The translations under genes and the position numbers were made by a program. The notes below the pieces were generated by a model, which was not told where the DNA came from, made no database searches, and worked only from the letters and a program-made list of their open reading frames with translations. From Roseateles aquatilis (GTDB lineage Bacteria; Pseudomonadota; Gammaproteobacteria; Burkholderiales; Burkholderiaceae_C), in NCBI RefSeq assembly GCF_002205645.1, contig NZ_NIOF01000001.1:992001-1056000 (forward strand): a DNA stretch of 64,000 bases. Direction: 5' to 3'. How positions within the stretch are numbered: the first letter of the stretch is position 1; every line of letters begins with the position of its first letter. Shown here piece by piece: positions 45,416 through 53,299 of this stretch.

Positions 45416-46459
45416 TCATTCGATGCGGTCGCGCTGGCGGCCGCCGAAGGTGGCGAGCAGGCTCGCCGTGAAAGCGCCGATCAGCAGCGCGACCACCATC
45501 CACAGCGCCGTCTGCAGCGCCGTCTTGCGAGCCGCGTCCGCCGCCTCTCGCGCCTTGGTCTCCAGGGCCTGTGCTTCGGCGCGTGCGCGTTGCAGCGTGT
45601 CGGTCACGCGGCGCTCGGCGTCGGCCTGCGACAGGCCGGTGCGTTGCGCGACGAGCTGCGCCGCATAACGGGAGTCGTCCGGCGACAGGCTGCCGCCATC
45701 GCGAAGCGCGCGCAGCAGCAGGCGATTCAGTTCGGCGGACGAGTTGCCGTCGGCATGGACCATGGACGCATCCGGCCAGGCCCGCAGCGTCGCCGGGTTG
45801 GCGCCGGTCGGCGGCGTCGCGCCAGTCGCAGCGGTGCCGGTGGCCGAGGGCGACGACCTCAGCAGCGTGTCGACGTAGTAGCCCAGGTCGTTGCGGCCCA
45901 GCGGATCGGAAGCCGTCCTGTCCCCTTGCCCACCAGCTTGCAACTGGGATCCGGCCGCCGCGCCCGCCGCCGTGGCCGTGGCCGCGGTCGTCGCCGCGCC
46001 GGCCACGGCCGAGACGCCCTTCGCGCCGATGCCCACGATCGCGCCGACCGACGCGGTCAGCACCGCCGCCGTGAACAGCGTCGCCACCGCCCAGGCCAGC
46101 AGGCCATGCGCCGTGTCGCGGAAATGCACTTCATCGGGATCGGTATCACGCCAGCGCACCCGCAGGCGACCGGCCAGGTAGCCGCCCACGCCCGAGGCGG
46201 CGAGCTGCGTGACCGCCAGCCAGACGATGCCGGCGATGCCGATCGTCTTCGCGCCGGCACCTTCTCCCGCCCACGGCGAGGCGGCGGACAGCCCCAGGCC
46301 CGCGCCGAGCAGCAGCAGGATCAGCGACAGCGCCGCCGCCGCCGCCGCGCCGGCCAGCACGGCCGCCCACGACACGGCCGAACCCGTCGGTCGCACGACG
46401 GGTCCGCCTGCTCCTGCGACGGCGCGCTCGCCGCCGTGCCAGACTTCGTTCGACACCAT
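45416..46459 (-). CDS. Membrane protein, PhnA-like/YrzE-like group
   Basis: A 347-residue protein with an N-terminal membrane domain of about three helices (SWAAVLAGAAAAAALSLILL, then GIVWLAVTQLAASGVGGYLA) and a GGYLAGRLR motif seen in 'PhnA-like' membrane proteins. A Thr/Ala/Gly-rich central part follows, then a helical charged stretch (QRTGLSQADAERRVTDTLQRAR) and a last helix (ALQTALWMVVALLIGAFTASL). Function is unknown; the group is often linked to stress. It precedes the 23-residue membrane protein gene. Confidence 0.7.
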   Translation of the reverse strand: MVSNEVWHGGERAVAGAGGPVVRPTGSAVSWAAVLAGAAAAAALSLILLLLGAGLGLSAASPWAGEGAGAKTIGIAGIVWLAVTQLAASGVGGYLAGRLRVRWRDTDPDEVHFRDTAHGLLAWAVATLFTAAVLTASVGAIVGIGAKGVSAVAGAATTAATATAAGAAAGSQLQAGGQGDRTASDPLGRNDLGYYVDTLLRSSPSATGTAATGATPPTGANPATLRAWPDASMVHADGNSSAELNRLLLRALRDGGSLSPDDSRYAAQLVAQRTGLSQADAERRVTDTLQRARAEAQALETKAREAADAARKTALQTALWMVVALLIGAFTASLLATFGGRQRDRIE

Positions 46460-46561
46460 GGTCGTCCCCAAAAGAGTTGTTGATGCATCGCCATGGCAAG
46501 CCGCGCACCCGATGCGACGCCGCCGACCACGACCCGGGTTCGCGGCGCACAATCGCCGGTC

Positions 46562-46924
46562 ATGTCGACCGCCTTCGTCTACCTGAAGCTGCCCACCCAC
46601 GCGCTGCCCGAGGACCACGGCCTCGAGGATCGGTTGGACCTCGCCCTGCGGGAAGCGGGCGCGGGCAGCGTGCTCGGCTGGGGCGAATCCCTTGGCGACG
46701 CGCCGCCGGGTCGCATGCGGCCGTTGGCCTTCCTGCGCATCGACATCGAGGCCGAGGACCTCGACGCCGCGCGCCGCCTGCTGCTCGCGCTGCTGCCCAC
46801 GATGGACGTGCCGGACGGCACCGAGCTTCACTACACGCGCGCGCACCGACCGCTGCAGGACATCCTGACCGCGGGCCTCTGGCGCGAGGCGCTCGACACG
46901 GTCGCGCCGCGCCCGCACCGCTAG
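46562..46924 (+). CDS. Hypothetical protein
   Basis: A 120-residue soluble protein beginning MSTAFVYLKLPTHALPEDHG. Short beta strands (VYLKLP, LAFLRIDIE) alternate with acidic helices (EDLDAARRLLLALL), suggestive of a ferredoxin-like fold. I do not recognise the family. It is divergent from the membrane protein gene and has no co-oriented partner. Confidence 0.6.
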   Translation: MSTAFVYLKLPTHALPEDHGLEDRLDLALREAGAGSVLGWGESLGDAPPGRMRPLAFLRIDIEAEDLDAARRLLLALLPTMDVPDGTELHYTRAHRPLQDILTAGLWREALDTVAPRPHR

Positions 46925-46955
46925 CCCACCGCCACCAACCCGTTGACGGCACGGG

Positions 46956-46991
46956 CACCAGCACCAGCACCAGCACCAGCACCAGCACCAG
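46956..46991. repeat. CACCAG hexanucleotide tandem repeat (6 copies)
   Basis: Six perfect copies of the 6-mer, outside any gene. Such arrays can change length by slippage. It is far upstream (about 300 bases) of the next gene, so no direct effect on expression is obvious. Confidence 0.9.
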
Positions 46992-47230
46992 CATGGATGG
47001 TCGACGTCCCTGGTGGCAAACCGTGGCATGCGGAGGTCGCGGGGGACGGGAGGGCGTGGGGTTGGCGCGAAGGCGCGGGCCCCACACTCTCGCGGCCAAC
47101 GCACCGAACGGCGACGTGAGCTTCCGGGCGAAGCGGGGATCACGACGACAGGCGCATCACCACGACATTGGCTTCATATCGACGTGAGCTTCACGACGAC
47201 GCGCTCCTCACGCCTCCGTAACCTCCCGCC

Positions 47231-47244
47231 GTAACGCGCGTTAC
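47231..47244. promoter_or_regulatory. Palindrome GTAACGCGCGTTAC upstream of the helical-repeat gene
   Basis: A perfect 14-bp palindrome 48 bases before the helical-repeat gene. A near-identical site (12 of 14) stands at 48835-48848 before the beta-lactamase gene, and flanking bases also agree (GCCG before, ACG then CAC after). Likely an operator for a shared regulator. Confidence 0.6.
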
Positions 47245-47292
47245 GCCACCCTCGTCACACACCCCCTCCGGACCGCGCAAAATCCCGCCTCG

Positions 47293-48759
47293 ATGACCGC
47301 CGTCCCCGCCCCCCTCCCCGTCGCGATTGCTCACCGCATCCAGCTGCTGCCGAACGGTCTTCGCATCGACGGCCTGCCCGAGCTGCGCAGCCGCCTGCTG
47401 CCGCGCCTGCTGGCCGCGCTGTTGCAGGCGCACGAGCAGGGGCTGGCGCGCATCGACAGCCCCTGCACCCGCGCCGAGCTCTGCCAGCGCATCACGGGCA
47501 TGGCCGAGCTGCACCGCACGCAGGTGTGGCGGGCGCTCGCGCTGCTGGCGGACGGTCCGCTGGCCGCGCTGATCGAAGCGACCGCGCGCAGCAGCGGCCC
47601 CTTCTGGCTGAACGCCGCCTTGCTGACCACGTGCCACTTCGACATCGAGGGCACGCCCGCCACCGGTGCGGAACTCGCGCGCTGGCTCGGCCAGCAGCGC
47701 CCCGTGCGGGCGCCCGCCGCCGAGCCCCTGCTGCCGCTGGCCTATGCCGAGGCGCTGGCCCGCGCCGACTACCTGCTCGACCGTGGCGAGCTTTACCCCG
47801 CGCGGCTGGCGCTGCAGCAAGCCGCGCCGCACGTGCCCGACGGCGACGCCTCGGCCGCCGCGGCGCTGGGCCTGCGTCGCGCCCGCATCGCGCGGCGGCT
47901 CGGCGACTGGGCGGCCTTGCAGGACGAGCTGCGAGACCTCGGCCAGGCGCTCAACAACGCCCGATTCCCCCGCCCCGAGCGCCGCCAGCTGCGCGCCCGC
48001 GTCGCGATCCTCGCCGCGTGGCACTGGTACGGCAGCCTCGGCCAGCCGGCGGCGGCGCTGGACAAGCTGGACGAGGTCGAGCCCGAGGTGCTCGCCACCG
48101 ACTCGTCGCTGCGCTGCGAGCACGGCAACCTGCGCGGCATCGTGCTGCGCGAGCTGGCCGTGGCGCGCGGCGACGCGGCGCTCGCGCAGCAGGCGCTGGC
48201 CAGCCTGGGCGACGCGTTGCGCCATGCCTCGCTGGCGGGCCTGCCCGACACGCTGCAGGTCTGCGCGGCCAACTTGTCCAACGCGCTGGGCCAGCTCGCC
48301 GAAGCCCGCCTGCTGCCCACCGACGGGCCGGGCGTCGAGGACGCGCTGCGCTGGCTGCTGCTGAGCGACGCGCTGTGCGCGCGCTGGCAGCTCGGGCGCA
48401 GCTCGCTGCTCAACACGATCTTCCTGCTGCGCCTGGCGGCGCTGGGCGGGTTCCGTTTCGACGCGTTGCAGCGCCTGGCCACCGGCCAGGGGCTGCCGCT
48501 GCCGGCGTCGTCCTATGGCGAGCTGGCGGCACAGCGCTGGGCGGCCTGCCGCGCGCGCCAATCGCAGATCCCCGCGGATCAGCGCTGCGCCTTCCTGCTG
48601 CTGTGGGCGCGCCATGCGCTGGACGAAGGCGACGCCTTCACCGCGACCGACCTCGTCCGGCAGGCCCGCGTCCAGGCCCGCAAGCTGCGCGACGAGCAGG
48701 CCCGGCGGCGTTACCTCGCCGAGGCCGACGCGCTGATGCCGCAGTCGCGTCAAGCCTGA
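47293..48759 (+). CDS. Helical-repeat protein with possible N-terminal winged helix
   Basis: A 488-residue soluble protein of no recognised family. Residues 34-110 read like a winged helix: a first helix (RLLPRLLAALLQAHEQG), a second (CTRAELCQRITG), a possible recognition helix (ELHRTQVWRALALLADG) and a wing-like GPFWL. From about 170 onward the protein is Ala/Leu/Arg-rich helical repeats of TPR-like length (ALARADYLLDRGELYPARLAL; AAALDKLDEVEPEVLA; ALAQQALASLGDALRHA). There is no membrane or secretion signal. It lies 167 bases upstream of the beta-lactamase gene. DNA binding is inferred, not shown. Confidence 0.6.
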   Translation: MTAVPAPLPVAIAHRIQLLPNGLRIDGLPELRSRLLPRLLAALLQAHEQGLARIDSPCTRAELCQRITGMAELHRTQVWRALALLADGPLAALIEATARSSGPFWLNAALLTTCHFDIEGTPATGAELARWLGQQRPVRAPAAEPLLPLAYAEALARADYLLDRGELYPARLALQQAAPHVPDGDASAAAALGLRRARIARRLGDWAALQDELRDLGQALNNARFPRPERRQLRARVAILAAWHWYGSLGQPAAALDKLDEVEPEVLATDSSLRCEHGNLRGIVLRELAVARGDAALAQQALASLGDALRHASLAGLPDTLQVCAANLSNALGQLAEARLLPTDGPGVEDALRWLLLSDALCARWQLGRSSLLNTIFLLRLAALGGFRFDALQRLATGQGLPLPASSYGELAAQRWAACRARQSQIPADQRCAFLLLWARHALDEGDAFTATDLVRQARVQARKLRDEQARRRYLAEADALMPQSRQA

Positions 48760-48787
48760 ATCGGGCGCCGCCCTAGGGGGTTGCCAC

Positions 48788-48805
48788 CGCCCGCCGGAGG
48801 GCGGG
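48788..48805. terminator. Weak hairpin after the helical-repeat gene
   Basis: CCCGCC pairs with GGCGGG (loop GGAG), 30 bases after the stop. The stem is short and has no U tract, so termination here is uncertain; readthrough into the beta-lactamase gene is possible. Confidence 0.35.
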
Positions 48806-48834
48806 AGCGCGTCTGCAGGCCTCCTGACGCCGCC

Positions 48835-48848
48835 GCAACGCGCGTAAC
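48835..48848. promoter_or_regulatory. Palindrome-like GCAACGCGCGTAAC upstream of the beta-lactamase gene
   Basis: Matches the perfect palindrome at 47231-47244 in 12 of 14 positions. It stands 78 bases upstream of the beta-lactamase start. A GCGCACACT element (48880-48888) follows at 31 bases, against 30 for the related element at the first site. Confidence 0.55.
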
Positions 48849-48916
48849 GTCACATCGGACCGTCGGCCGGCGCCCGGCTGCGCACACTGGCGCCGTCGTT
48901 CACCACCACACGTTCC

Positions 48917-48920
48917 GGAG
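48917..48920 (+). promoter_or_regulatory. Shine-Dalgarno deciding the beta-lactamase start
   Basis: GGAG lies directly against the ATG at 48921 but six bases before the ATG at 48927. The second is therefore the likely start. Confidence 0.7.
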
Positions 48921-48926
48921 ATGCCC

Positions 48927-49808
48927 ATGACCCCCACCCGCATGATGGCCGGCGGCCTGATGCTCAGCCTGCTCGCCCTGACCGCCTGCCGCGCGGCGCT
49001 CGCGCAGCCCGCCCCAGGCGCGACCAACCCCTCCATCGCCGCCGCGTCGCCGACGCCGGCCGCTCAGCGTGAACGCTGGGAGACCCGTCCCGAGCTGCAG
49101 CGCAACTTCTCCGACCTCGGCACCCACGGCGCGCTGACGCTGCTGGACACGCGCGCGCATCGCTGGATCGCCTCGGACAGCCAACGCGCGTTCGAAGGAT
49201 TCATTCCGGCCTCGACCTTCAAGATCCCGATGTCGCTGATCGCCTTGGAGACCGGCGCCGCCGCGGACGAGACGCAGGCCTTCGCCTGGGACGGCCAGAA
49301 GCGCTCGCAGCCGGACTGGAACCGCGACCAGACGCTGGCCTCGGCCTACAAGGTCTCGGCGGTGTGGGTGTTCCAGGGCCTGGCACGCCAGGTCGGGCAG
49401 CCGAAGGTGCAGCAGTTCCTGTACGACTTCCGTTATGGCAACGCCATGGCCGGCCCCAAGGGCGACAGCTTCTGGCTCGACGGCGGCCTGCGCATCTCCA
49501 CCGTCGGTCAGATCGACTTCCTGCGCCGGCTGAACGAGCGCGCGCTGCCGCTGTCCGACCGCACCTATGACATCGCCCGCAAGATCATGCTGCGCGATCA
49601 AGGGCCGGGCTGGAAGATGTACGCCAAGACCGGCTGGGCCGGGGACGGCAACCCGGCGGTCGGCTGGTTCGTCGGCTGGGTGGAGCAGGAGCGGGACCCG
49701 CGCCCGGTGTACTTCGCGCTCAACATGGACATGCTCAAGTCCGAGTTCGGACCGCGCCGCGAGGAGATCGTCAAGCGCGTGATGCGGAGCATGGGTTACC
49801 TCGATTGA
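48927..49808 (+). CDS. Class D (OXA-type) beta-lactamase
   Basis: A serine beta-lactamase of the OXA class that opens the beta-lactam ring by acyl-enzyme formation. The 293-residue product has the nucleophile tetrad STFK (96-99), the SAV motif (144-146), YGN (170-172) and KTGW (234-237). The signal region contains a lipobox-like LTAC with Cys21, so it may be a lipoprotein; a normal signal peptidase site (ALA-Q) is the alternative. Substrate range cannot be told. It is preceded by a palindrome shared with the upstream gene. Confidence 0.93.
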   Translation: MTPTRMMAGGLMLSLLALTACRAALAQPAPGATNPSIAAASPTPAAQRERWETRPELQRNFSDLGTHGALTLLDTRAHRWIASDSQRAFEGFIPASTFKIPMSLIALETGAAADETQAFAWDGQKRSQPDWNRDQTLASAYKVSAVWVFQGLARQVGQPKVQQFLYDFRYGNAMAGPKGDSFWLDGGLRISTVGQIDFLRRLNERALPLSDRTYDIARKIMLRDQGPGWKMYAKTGWAGDGNPAVGWFVGWVEQERDPRPVYFALNMDMLKSEFGPRREEIVKRVMRSMGYLD

Positions 49809-49953
49809 GCGTGACGCGGCCATCAAGGCCGTCGGGGACGACGCGACCGATGACGCCGGCGACACCGGCCGCGCCGTCCCCGCGCGGCCGGCGTCGATGG
49901 CGCCAATGGCGCGATACTCGCGCCTCGTCATGAACCCTTGGATGGACGCCACG

Positions 49954-50466
49954 ATGAAGTTCCCCACCCCCCTCGTTCGTTTCACCCGCGCGGCGCTGCC
50001 CGCCCTGCTGCTGTCCGCCGGCCTGGCGCAAGCGCAGGTCGTCGTCACCGGCCAGTGGGTCCGCGCCACGGTCGCGCAGCAGAAGTCCACCGGCGCGTTC
50101 ATGCAGCTGAAGTCGCCGACGGCGGTCAAGCTGGTCTCGGTCAGCTCGCCCGCCGCGGGCGTCGCCGAAGTGCACGAGATGGCGATGGACGGCTCCGTCA
50201 TGCGCATGCGCCCCGTGCCCGCGTTGGAGGTGCCGGCCAACAAGCCGGTCGAGCTCAAGCCCGGCAGCTATCACGTGATGCTGATGGACCTCAAGAAGCC
50301 CATCCAGGACGGCGAGGTCGTGCCGCTGACCCTCGTGTTCGAGGACGCCGCGAAGAACCGTCAGACCGTCCAGGTGACGGCGCAGGCAAGGTCGCTGAAC
50401 AGGGCCGCGGCGCCCGCCAGCGGTGCCAAGGATCCGCACGCCGGGCATGGGGACCACAAGCACTGA
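49954..50466 (+). CDS. PCuAC-family periplasmic copper chaperone
   Basis: A 170-residue periplasmic protein that binds Cu(I) and helps deliver it to cytochrome oxidase. The signal peptide ends near AQA-QVV. The PCuAC motif is present as EVHEMAMDGSVMRMRP followed at a distance by GSYHVMLMDLKKP, that is H(M)X10-MX21-HXM type ligands. The C-terminal tail HAGHGDHKH is His-rich and may add copper sites. The start at 49954 is chosen because it leads directly into the signal peptide. Confidence 0.93.
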   Translation: MKFPTPLVRFTRAALPALLLSAGLAQAQVVVTGQWVRATVAQQKSTGAFMQLKSPTAVKLVSVSSPAAGVAEVHEMAMDGSVMRMRPVPALEVPANKPVELKPGSYHVMLMDLKKPIQDGEVVPLTLVFEDAAKNRQTVQVTAQARSLNRAAAPASGAKDPHAGHGDHKH

Positions 50467-50567
50467 TCCCGTGAAGGACGGCGGGCTCCCGCAAGCCGTC
50501 GCCGGGCGGGACCGGGACGGCCCCGCCCTGTCATTCCTTCGCCATCCTCCCGGGTGGCGACGCGTGT

Positions 50568-51215
50568 CTACACCGCGGTCGTAGGCCGGCGGCGGGCTTG
50601 TCGACCCAGCAAGCCGTCGTGCGTCCAGCACAGATACCGATCCATCACCCCGTCCGCGCTTGCGAAATCGCCGGCTTCCAGGGCCGCGACGATCTGCGCG
50701 TGAGCATCGCAAGAGCGCACGGCGTCCGTGGATGCCTGGCACTGCATGGCAATCAGGGCGGTGCGCGCCGCCAGGCCTCGCACCGTGTCGGCAAGCAATC
50801 CATTGCCCAGGCACCCCGCCAGCAGCACGTGAAAGTTGCCAGACAGGAAGCTGCTTTCGCCGAGCTCCCCGCCCGCCACGGCCGCCCTCTCGCGCGACAG
50901 ATGCGTCTGGAGCGCCTGGAGCGCCCCGCGATCCAAAGTCCTCGCGCCCCGGAGCAGGCCGCATTCGATCAGCCGACGGGCGGCCAGCGTCTCCCAGGCC
51001 TCCTCGCGCGAACGCTCGACCACGCGCCAGCCGTTGTCCTCGCCGCGCGCGAGGAAGCCCTGTGTCTCCAGCCGTGCCAGCGCGACGCCCACGAGCGGAC
51101 TTCGGCAGCCCAACAGGCTTTCAAGATGTTGCTCGCTCAAATGCGTGCCGGGAGGCACCCTTCGCGCCATCATCGATTCGATCAGGCGCTTGCCGAGTTC
51201 AGCGGATGAAGTCAT
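50568..51215 (-). CDS. GntR/FCD-family regulator
   Basis: A 215-residue regulator. The winged helix spans about residues 1-65 (LGKRLIESMMARRVPPGTHLSEQHLESLLG, cited by LSEQHLESLLG and GVALARLETQGFL). The FCD ligand domain follows with ARRLIECGLLRGA and HAQIVAALEAGDF. Some FCD metal-binding histidines are present (NFHVLLAG; CDAHAQIV). It overlaps the amidohydrolase gene start by four bases at the end of the PyrE-like operon and probably controls it in response to a pathway acid. Confidence 0.85.
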   Translation of the reverse strand: MTSSAELGKRLIESMMARRVPPGTHLSEQHLESLLGCRSPLVGVALARLETQGFLARGEDNGWRVVERSREEAWETLAARRLIECGLLRGARTLDRGALQALQTHLSRERAAVAGGELGESSFLSGNFHVLLAGCLGNGLLADTVRGLAARTALIAMQCQASTDAVRSCDAHAQIVAALEAGDFASADGVMDRYLCWTHDGLLGRQARRRPTTAV

Positions 51216-52510
51216 GGTGCGGTGACCGGCCGTTCCGACAGCGACGCGATCGCGGCCTGCAGCACATGCCGCGCGGCCTCGAAATCCGGGAGGTCCATGG
51301 CCTCGCGAGGGTTGTGCGAGCCGTGGTCATTGCGCACGAACAGCATGGCCGACGGGATGCCGGCCGCCGCGAACACCGCGGCGTCATGCCCCGCGCCGCT
51401 CGGCATGCGTTCTATCGGATGTCCCGAACGCTCGGCCGCCGTTTCAAAGCGGCGCAACCATTCCTCGTCCATCGTGGCCGGCGTCGAGGTCAGCGCCTCG
51501 TCGAACTCGAATCTCACGCCGCGCTCGGTGGCGATGGCGCTGCACTCGTCACGCATCAGCGCATGAAAGCGGCTCAGCGTGCCCGCGTCCTGGCTACGCG
51601 CCTCGAAGCTGAACACCACTTCCCCTGGAATCACCGAGACCGCATGGGATTGCGGGGGCGTGTTGCAGATGCCGGCCGTCATCACCAGGTCCATGCCCAT
51701 CTGCAACAGCACGCGCCAGTGTTCATCCATGCGGGCGAGCAACTGTGCAACAGCCAGCATCGCATCGTGACGCAGCCAGCGAGGCACCGCGCCGGAGTGC
51801 CCCGCTTCCCCCAGGCAACGCACGCGGTTGTGGCGCACATTGCCACGTATGCCGGTGACAGCCGCCACGGGCCACCCTCGGGCCACCATCACGGGCCCCT
51901 GCTCGATATGCAGTTCCAGGTAGGCCGCGACCCGATGCGGGAGCAATGACTCGCGTCGGCCGATCGCCGCGACATCGGCGCCGCAACGCGCCATGGCCTC
52001 TCCCAGGGTCTCGGGACGGTCGCGATGCCTCAACGTCAGCGCTTCGGACGGCAGCCGTCCCAACAGGGCCAGGGAGCCGGCGTAGGCGCGGCCATACCAG
52101 GCGCTCTCTTCCCCGCGCAGGGCCAGGACGCGCAGAGGCGGCAATCGCGGCAGATCCACCTTCAAGCCCTCCAGCACCGCCAGGCCCGCCACCACGCCTG
52201 CCAGGCCGTCGTAGTTGCCTCCGCGAGGCACCGAATCGACATGCGAGCCGATCACGATGGCGGGGTCGTCGCGGTCTTCGCCGATCGACGAAAGCCAGAG
52301 ATTGCCGGCGCGGTCGCGCTCGCATGCCAGCCCGGCGTCACACCCGTGCCGCTCAAGCAGCGCAAGTGCGACGTCCTCGCCGGATCCATAGCTCTCACGC
52401 GTGACGCCGGGGCCGTCGCGCGTGGCCTCGGCGATGGCCGCGAACAATGTTTCACTGCCGCCCGCCGACTTCGAGACGGGCGACGCCCAGGGCACTGCAC
52501 GCGTGCTCAT
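51212..52510 (-). CDS. Zn-dependent amidohydrolase, N-carbamoyl amino acid/allantoate type
   Basis: A 432-residue M20-type bimetallic amidohydrolase of the AllC/HyuC group. Metal ligands are visible in IGSHVDSVPRGGNYDG (H and D), LRGEESAWYGRAYAGS (E-E), LELHIEQGPVM (H) and MPSGAGHDAAVFA (H). Enzymes here hydrolyse N-carbamoyl-amino acids, ureidopropionate or allantoate. It overlaps the PyrE-like gene by four bases. The pairing with a phosphoribosyltransferase suggests pyrimidine or hydantoin metabolism. Confidence 0.88.
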   Translation of the reverse strand: MSTRAVPWASPVSKSAGGSETLFAAIAEATRDGPGVTRESYGSGEDVALALLERHGCDAGLACERDRAGNLWLSSIGEDRDDPAIVIGSHVDSVPRGGNYDGLAGVVAGLAVLEGLKVDLPRLPPLRVLALRGEESAWYGRAYAGSLALLGRLPSEALTLRHRDRPETLGEAMARCGADVAAIGRRESLLPHRVAAYLELHIEQGPVMVARGWPVAAVTGIRGNVRHNRVRCLGEAGHSGAVPRWLRHDAMLAVAQLLARMDEHWRVLLQMGMDLVMTAGICNTPPQSHAVSVIPGEVVFSFEARSQDAGTLSRFHALMRDECSAIATERGVRFEFDEALTSTPATMDEEWLRRFETAAERSGHPIERMPSGAGHDAAVFAAAGIPSAMLFVRNDHGSHNPREAMDLPDFEAARHVLQAAIASLSERPVTAP

Positions 52511-53178
52511 GCGAGTGCTCCCGTGCCGCCGTGGGCCACCGACCAGGAAGTCGGGGACTCACTGAAATCCTTCAGCGTTCGACACTGCGCGTCGGTCAGC
52601 TTGCCGCTGTTCTGAAGCGCGACATGCAAGTGCTCCCAGCCGACCAGCGCGAGCAGGCACAGCGGCGGCTGCACCGGCGCCACTTTCGGATAGATGGCGT
52701 AGTCGAGCAGCACCAGCGCGTCCTCGACAGCGGCTCCCACCTGGCGCAACGCGGCGGCGGCAGCATGCTTGGAGCGGCCATCCGTGTTCACGTCGTCGAC
52801 CAGCAGCACCTTGCAGCCCTGGGGAAGACGCCCCTGCAGTTGCGCCTGCACGCCCCAGCCGATGGGCCGCTTTCGCAACGTGAGCATCGGCAAGCGGAGT
52901 CGGTCCGCCAACCAGGCGGCTATCGCGATGCCCGAACTCTCGGTGCCCACGACAGCCCCGATGCCGCGCCGACCTATGAGCGGTGCAACGGCCTCGGCCA
53001 TCCCGTCCATGAGCGCCGTGCGTTCCTTGGCATCGCCAAGCAACGCATGGACGTCCACGTAGACAGGGCTGGCCCAGCCCGAGGTGTAGAAGAACGGCGT
53101 GTCCCCCGCCAGACGGACAGCGTCCGCGGCGACAAGGGCCTGGGCAATATGCGGTGCACCGGAGGGTGAAAGTAGCAT
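52507..53178 (-). CDS. Orotate phosphoribosyltransferase-like protein
   Basis: A 223-residue type-I phosphoribosyltransferase. The PRPP loop VLLVDDVNTDGRSK is intact and the N-terminal TSGWASPVYVDVH resembles PyrE. The catalytic loop reads RKRPIGWG, whereas E. coli PyrE has Lys and His in KxHG; both are missing here. Alphaproteobacterial-type PyrE proteins have a related RKxPKGFG loop as I recall. The gene heads an operon with the carbamoylase and GntR genes, so it is probably a paralogue and not the biosynthetic enzyme. Confidence 0.8.
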   Translation of the reverse strand: MLLSPSGAPHIAQALVAADAVRLAGDTPFFYTSGWASPVYVDVHALLGDAKERTALMDGMAEAVAPLIGRRGIGAVVGTESSGIAIAAWLADRLRLPMLTLRKRPIGWGVQAQLQGRLPQGCKVLLVDDVNTDGRSKHAAAAALRQVGAAVEDALVLLDYAIYPKVAPVQPPLCLLALVGWEHLHVALQNSGKLTDAQCRTLKDFSESPTSWSVAHGGTGALA

Positions 53179-53256
53179 GTCGGCCTGCTCTCGAAGCGTA
53201 GGACACGAATGCTAGGGAGGCTCGAACGAAGGCAGAAGTTCAAAGCAAGCCACAAT

Positions 53257-53275
53257 CCATTCCATTCCGCGATGG
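53257..53275. promoter_or_regulatory. Candidate LysR site CCAT-N11-ATGG
   Basis: The dyad has the T-N11-A core of LysR-type operators and lies between the LysR gene and the PyrE-like operon, 25 bases before the LysR start. Its assignment is by position only. Confidence 0.4.
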
Positions 53276-53299
53276 CTCGCATTTTTTCATCGGACCACC

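Larger units (their letters stand above)
46925..47292. other. Gene-free stretch with repeats and a palindrome
   Basis: No reading frame here looks real. The stretch holds six exact copies of CACCAG (46956-46991), a 13-base direct repeat CGACGTGAGCTTC (47112-47124 and 47180-47192), and the palindrome GTAACGCGCGTTAC (47231-47244) upstream of the next gene. A GCGCAAAAT at 47275-47283 may contain the -10 element. Confidence 0.55.

Noticed and set aside
46477-47187. Reading frames through the CACCAG array
   Set aside because: They are repetitive, lack Shine-Dalgarno sites and overlap the better supported 120-residue gene.
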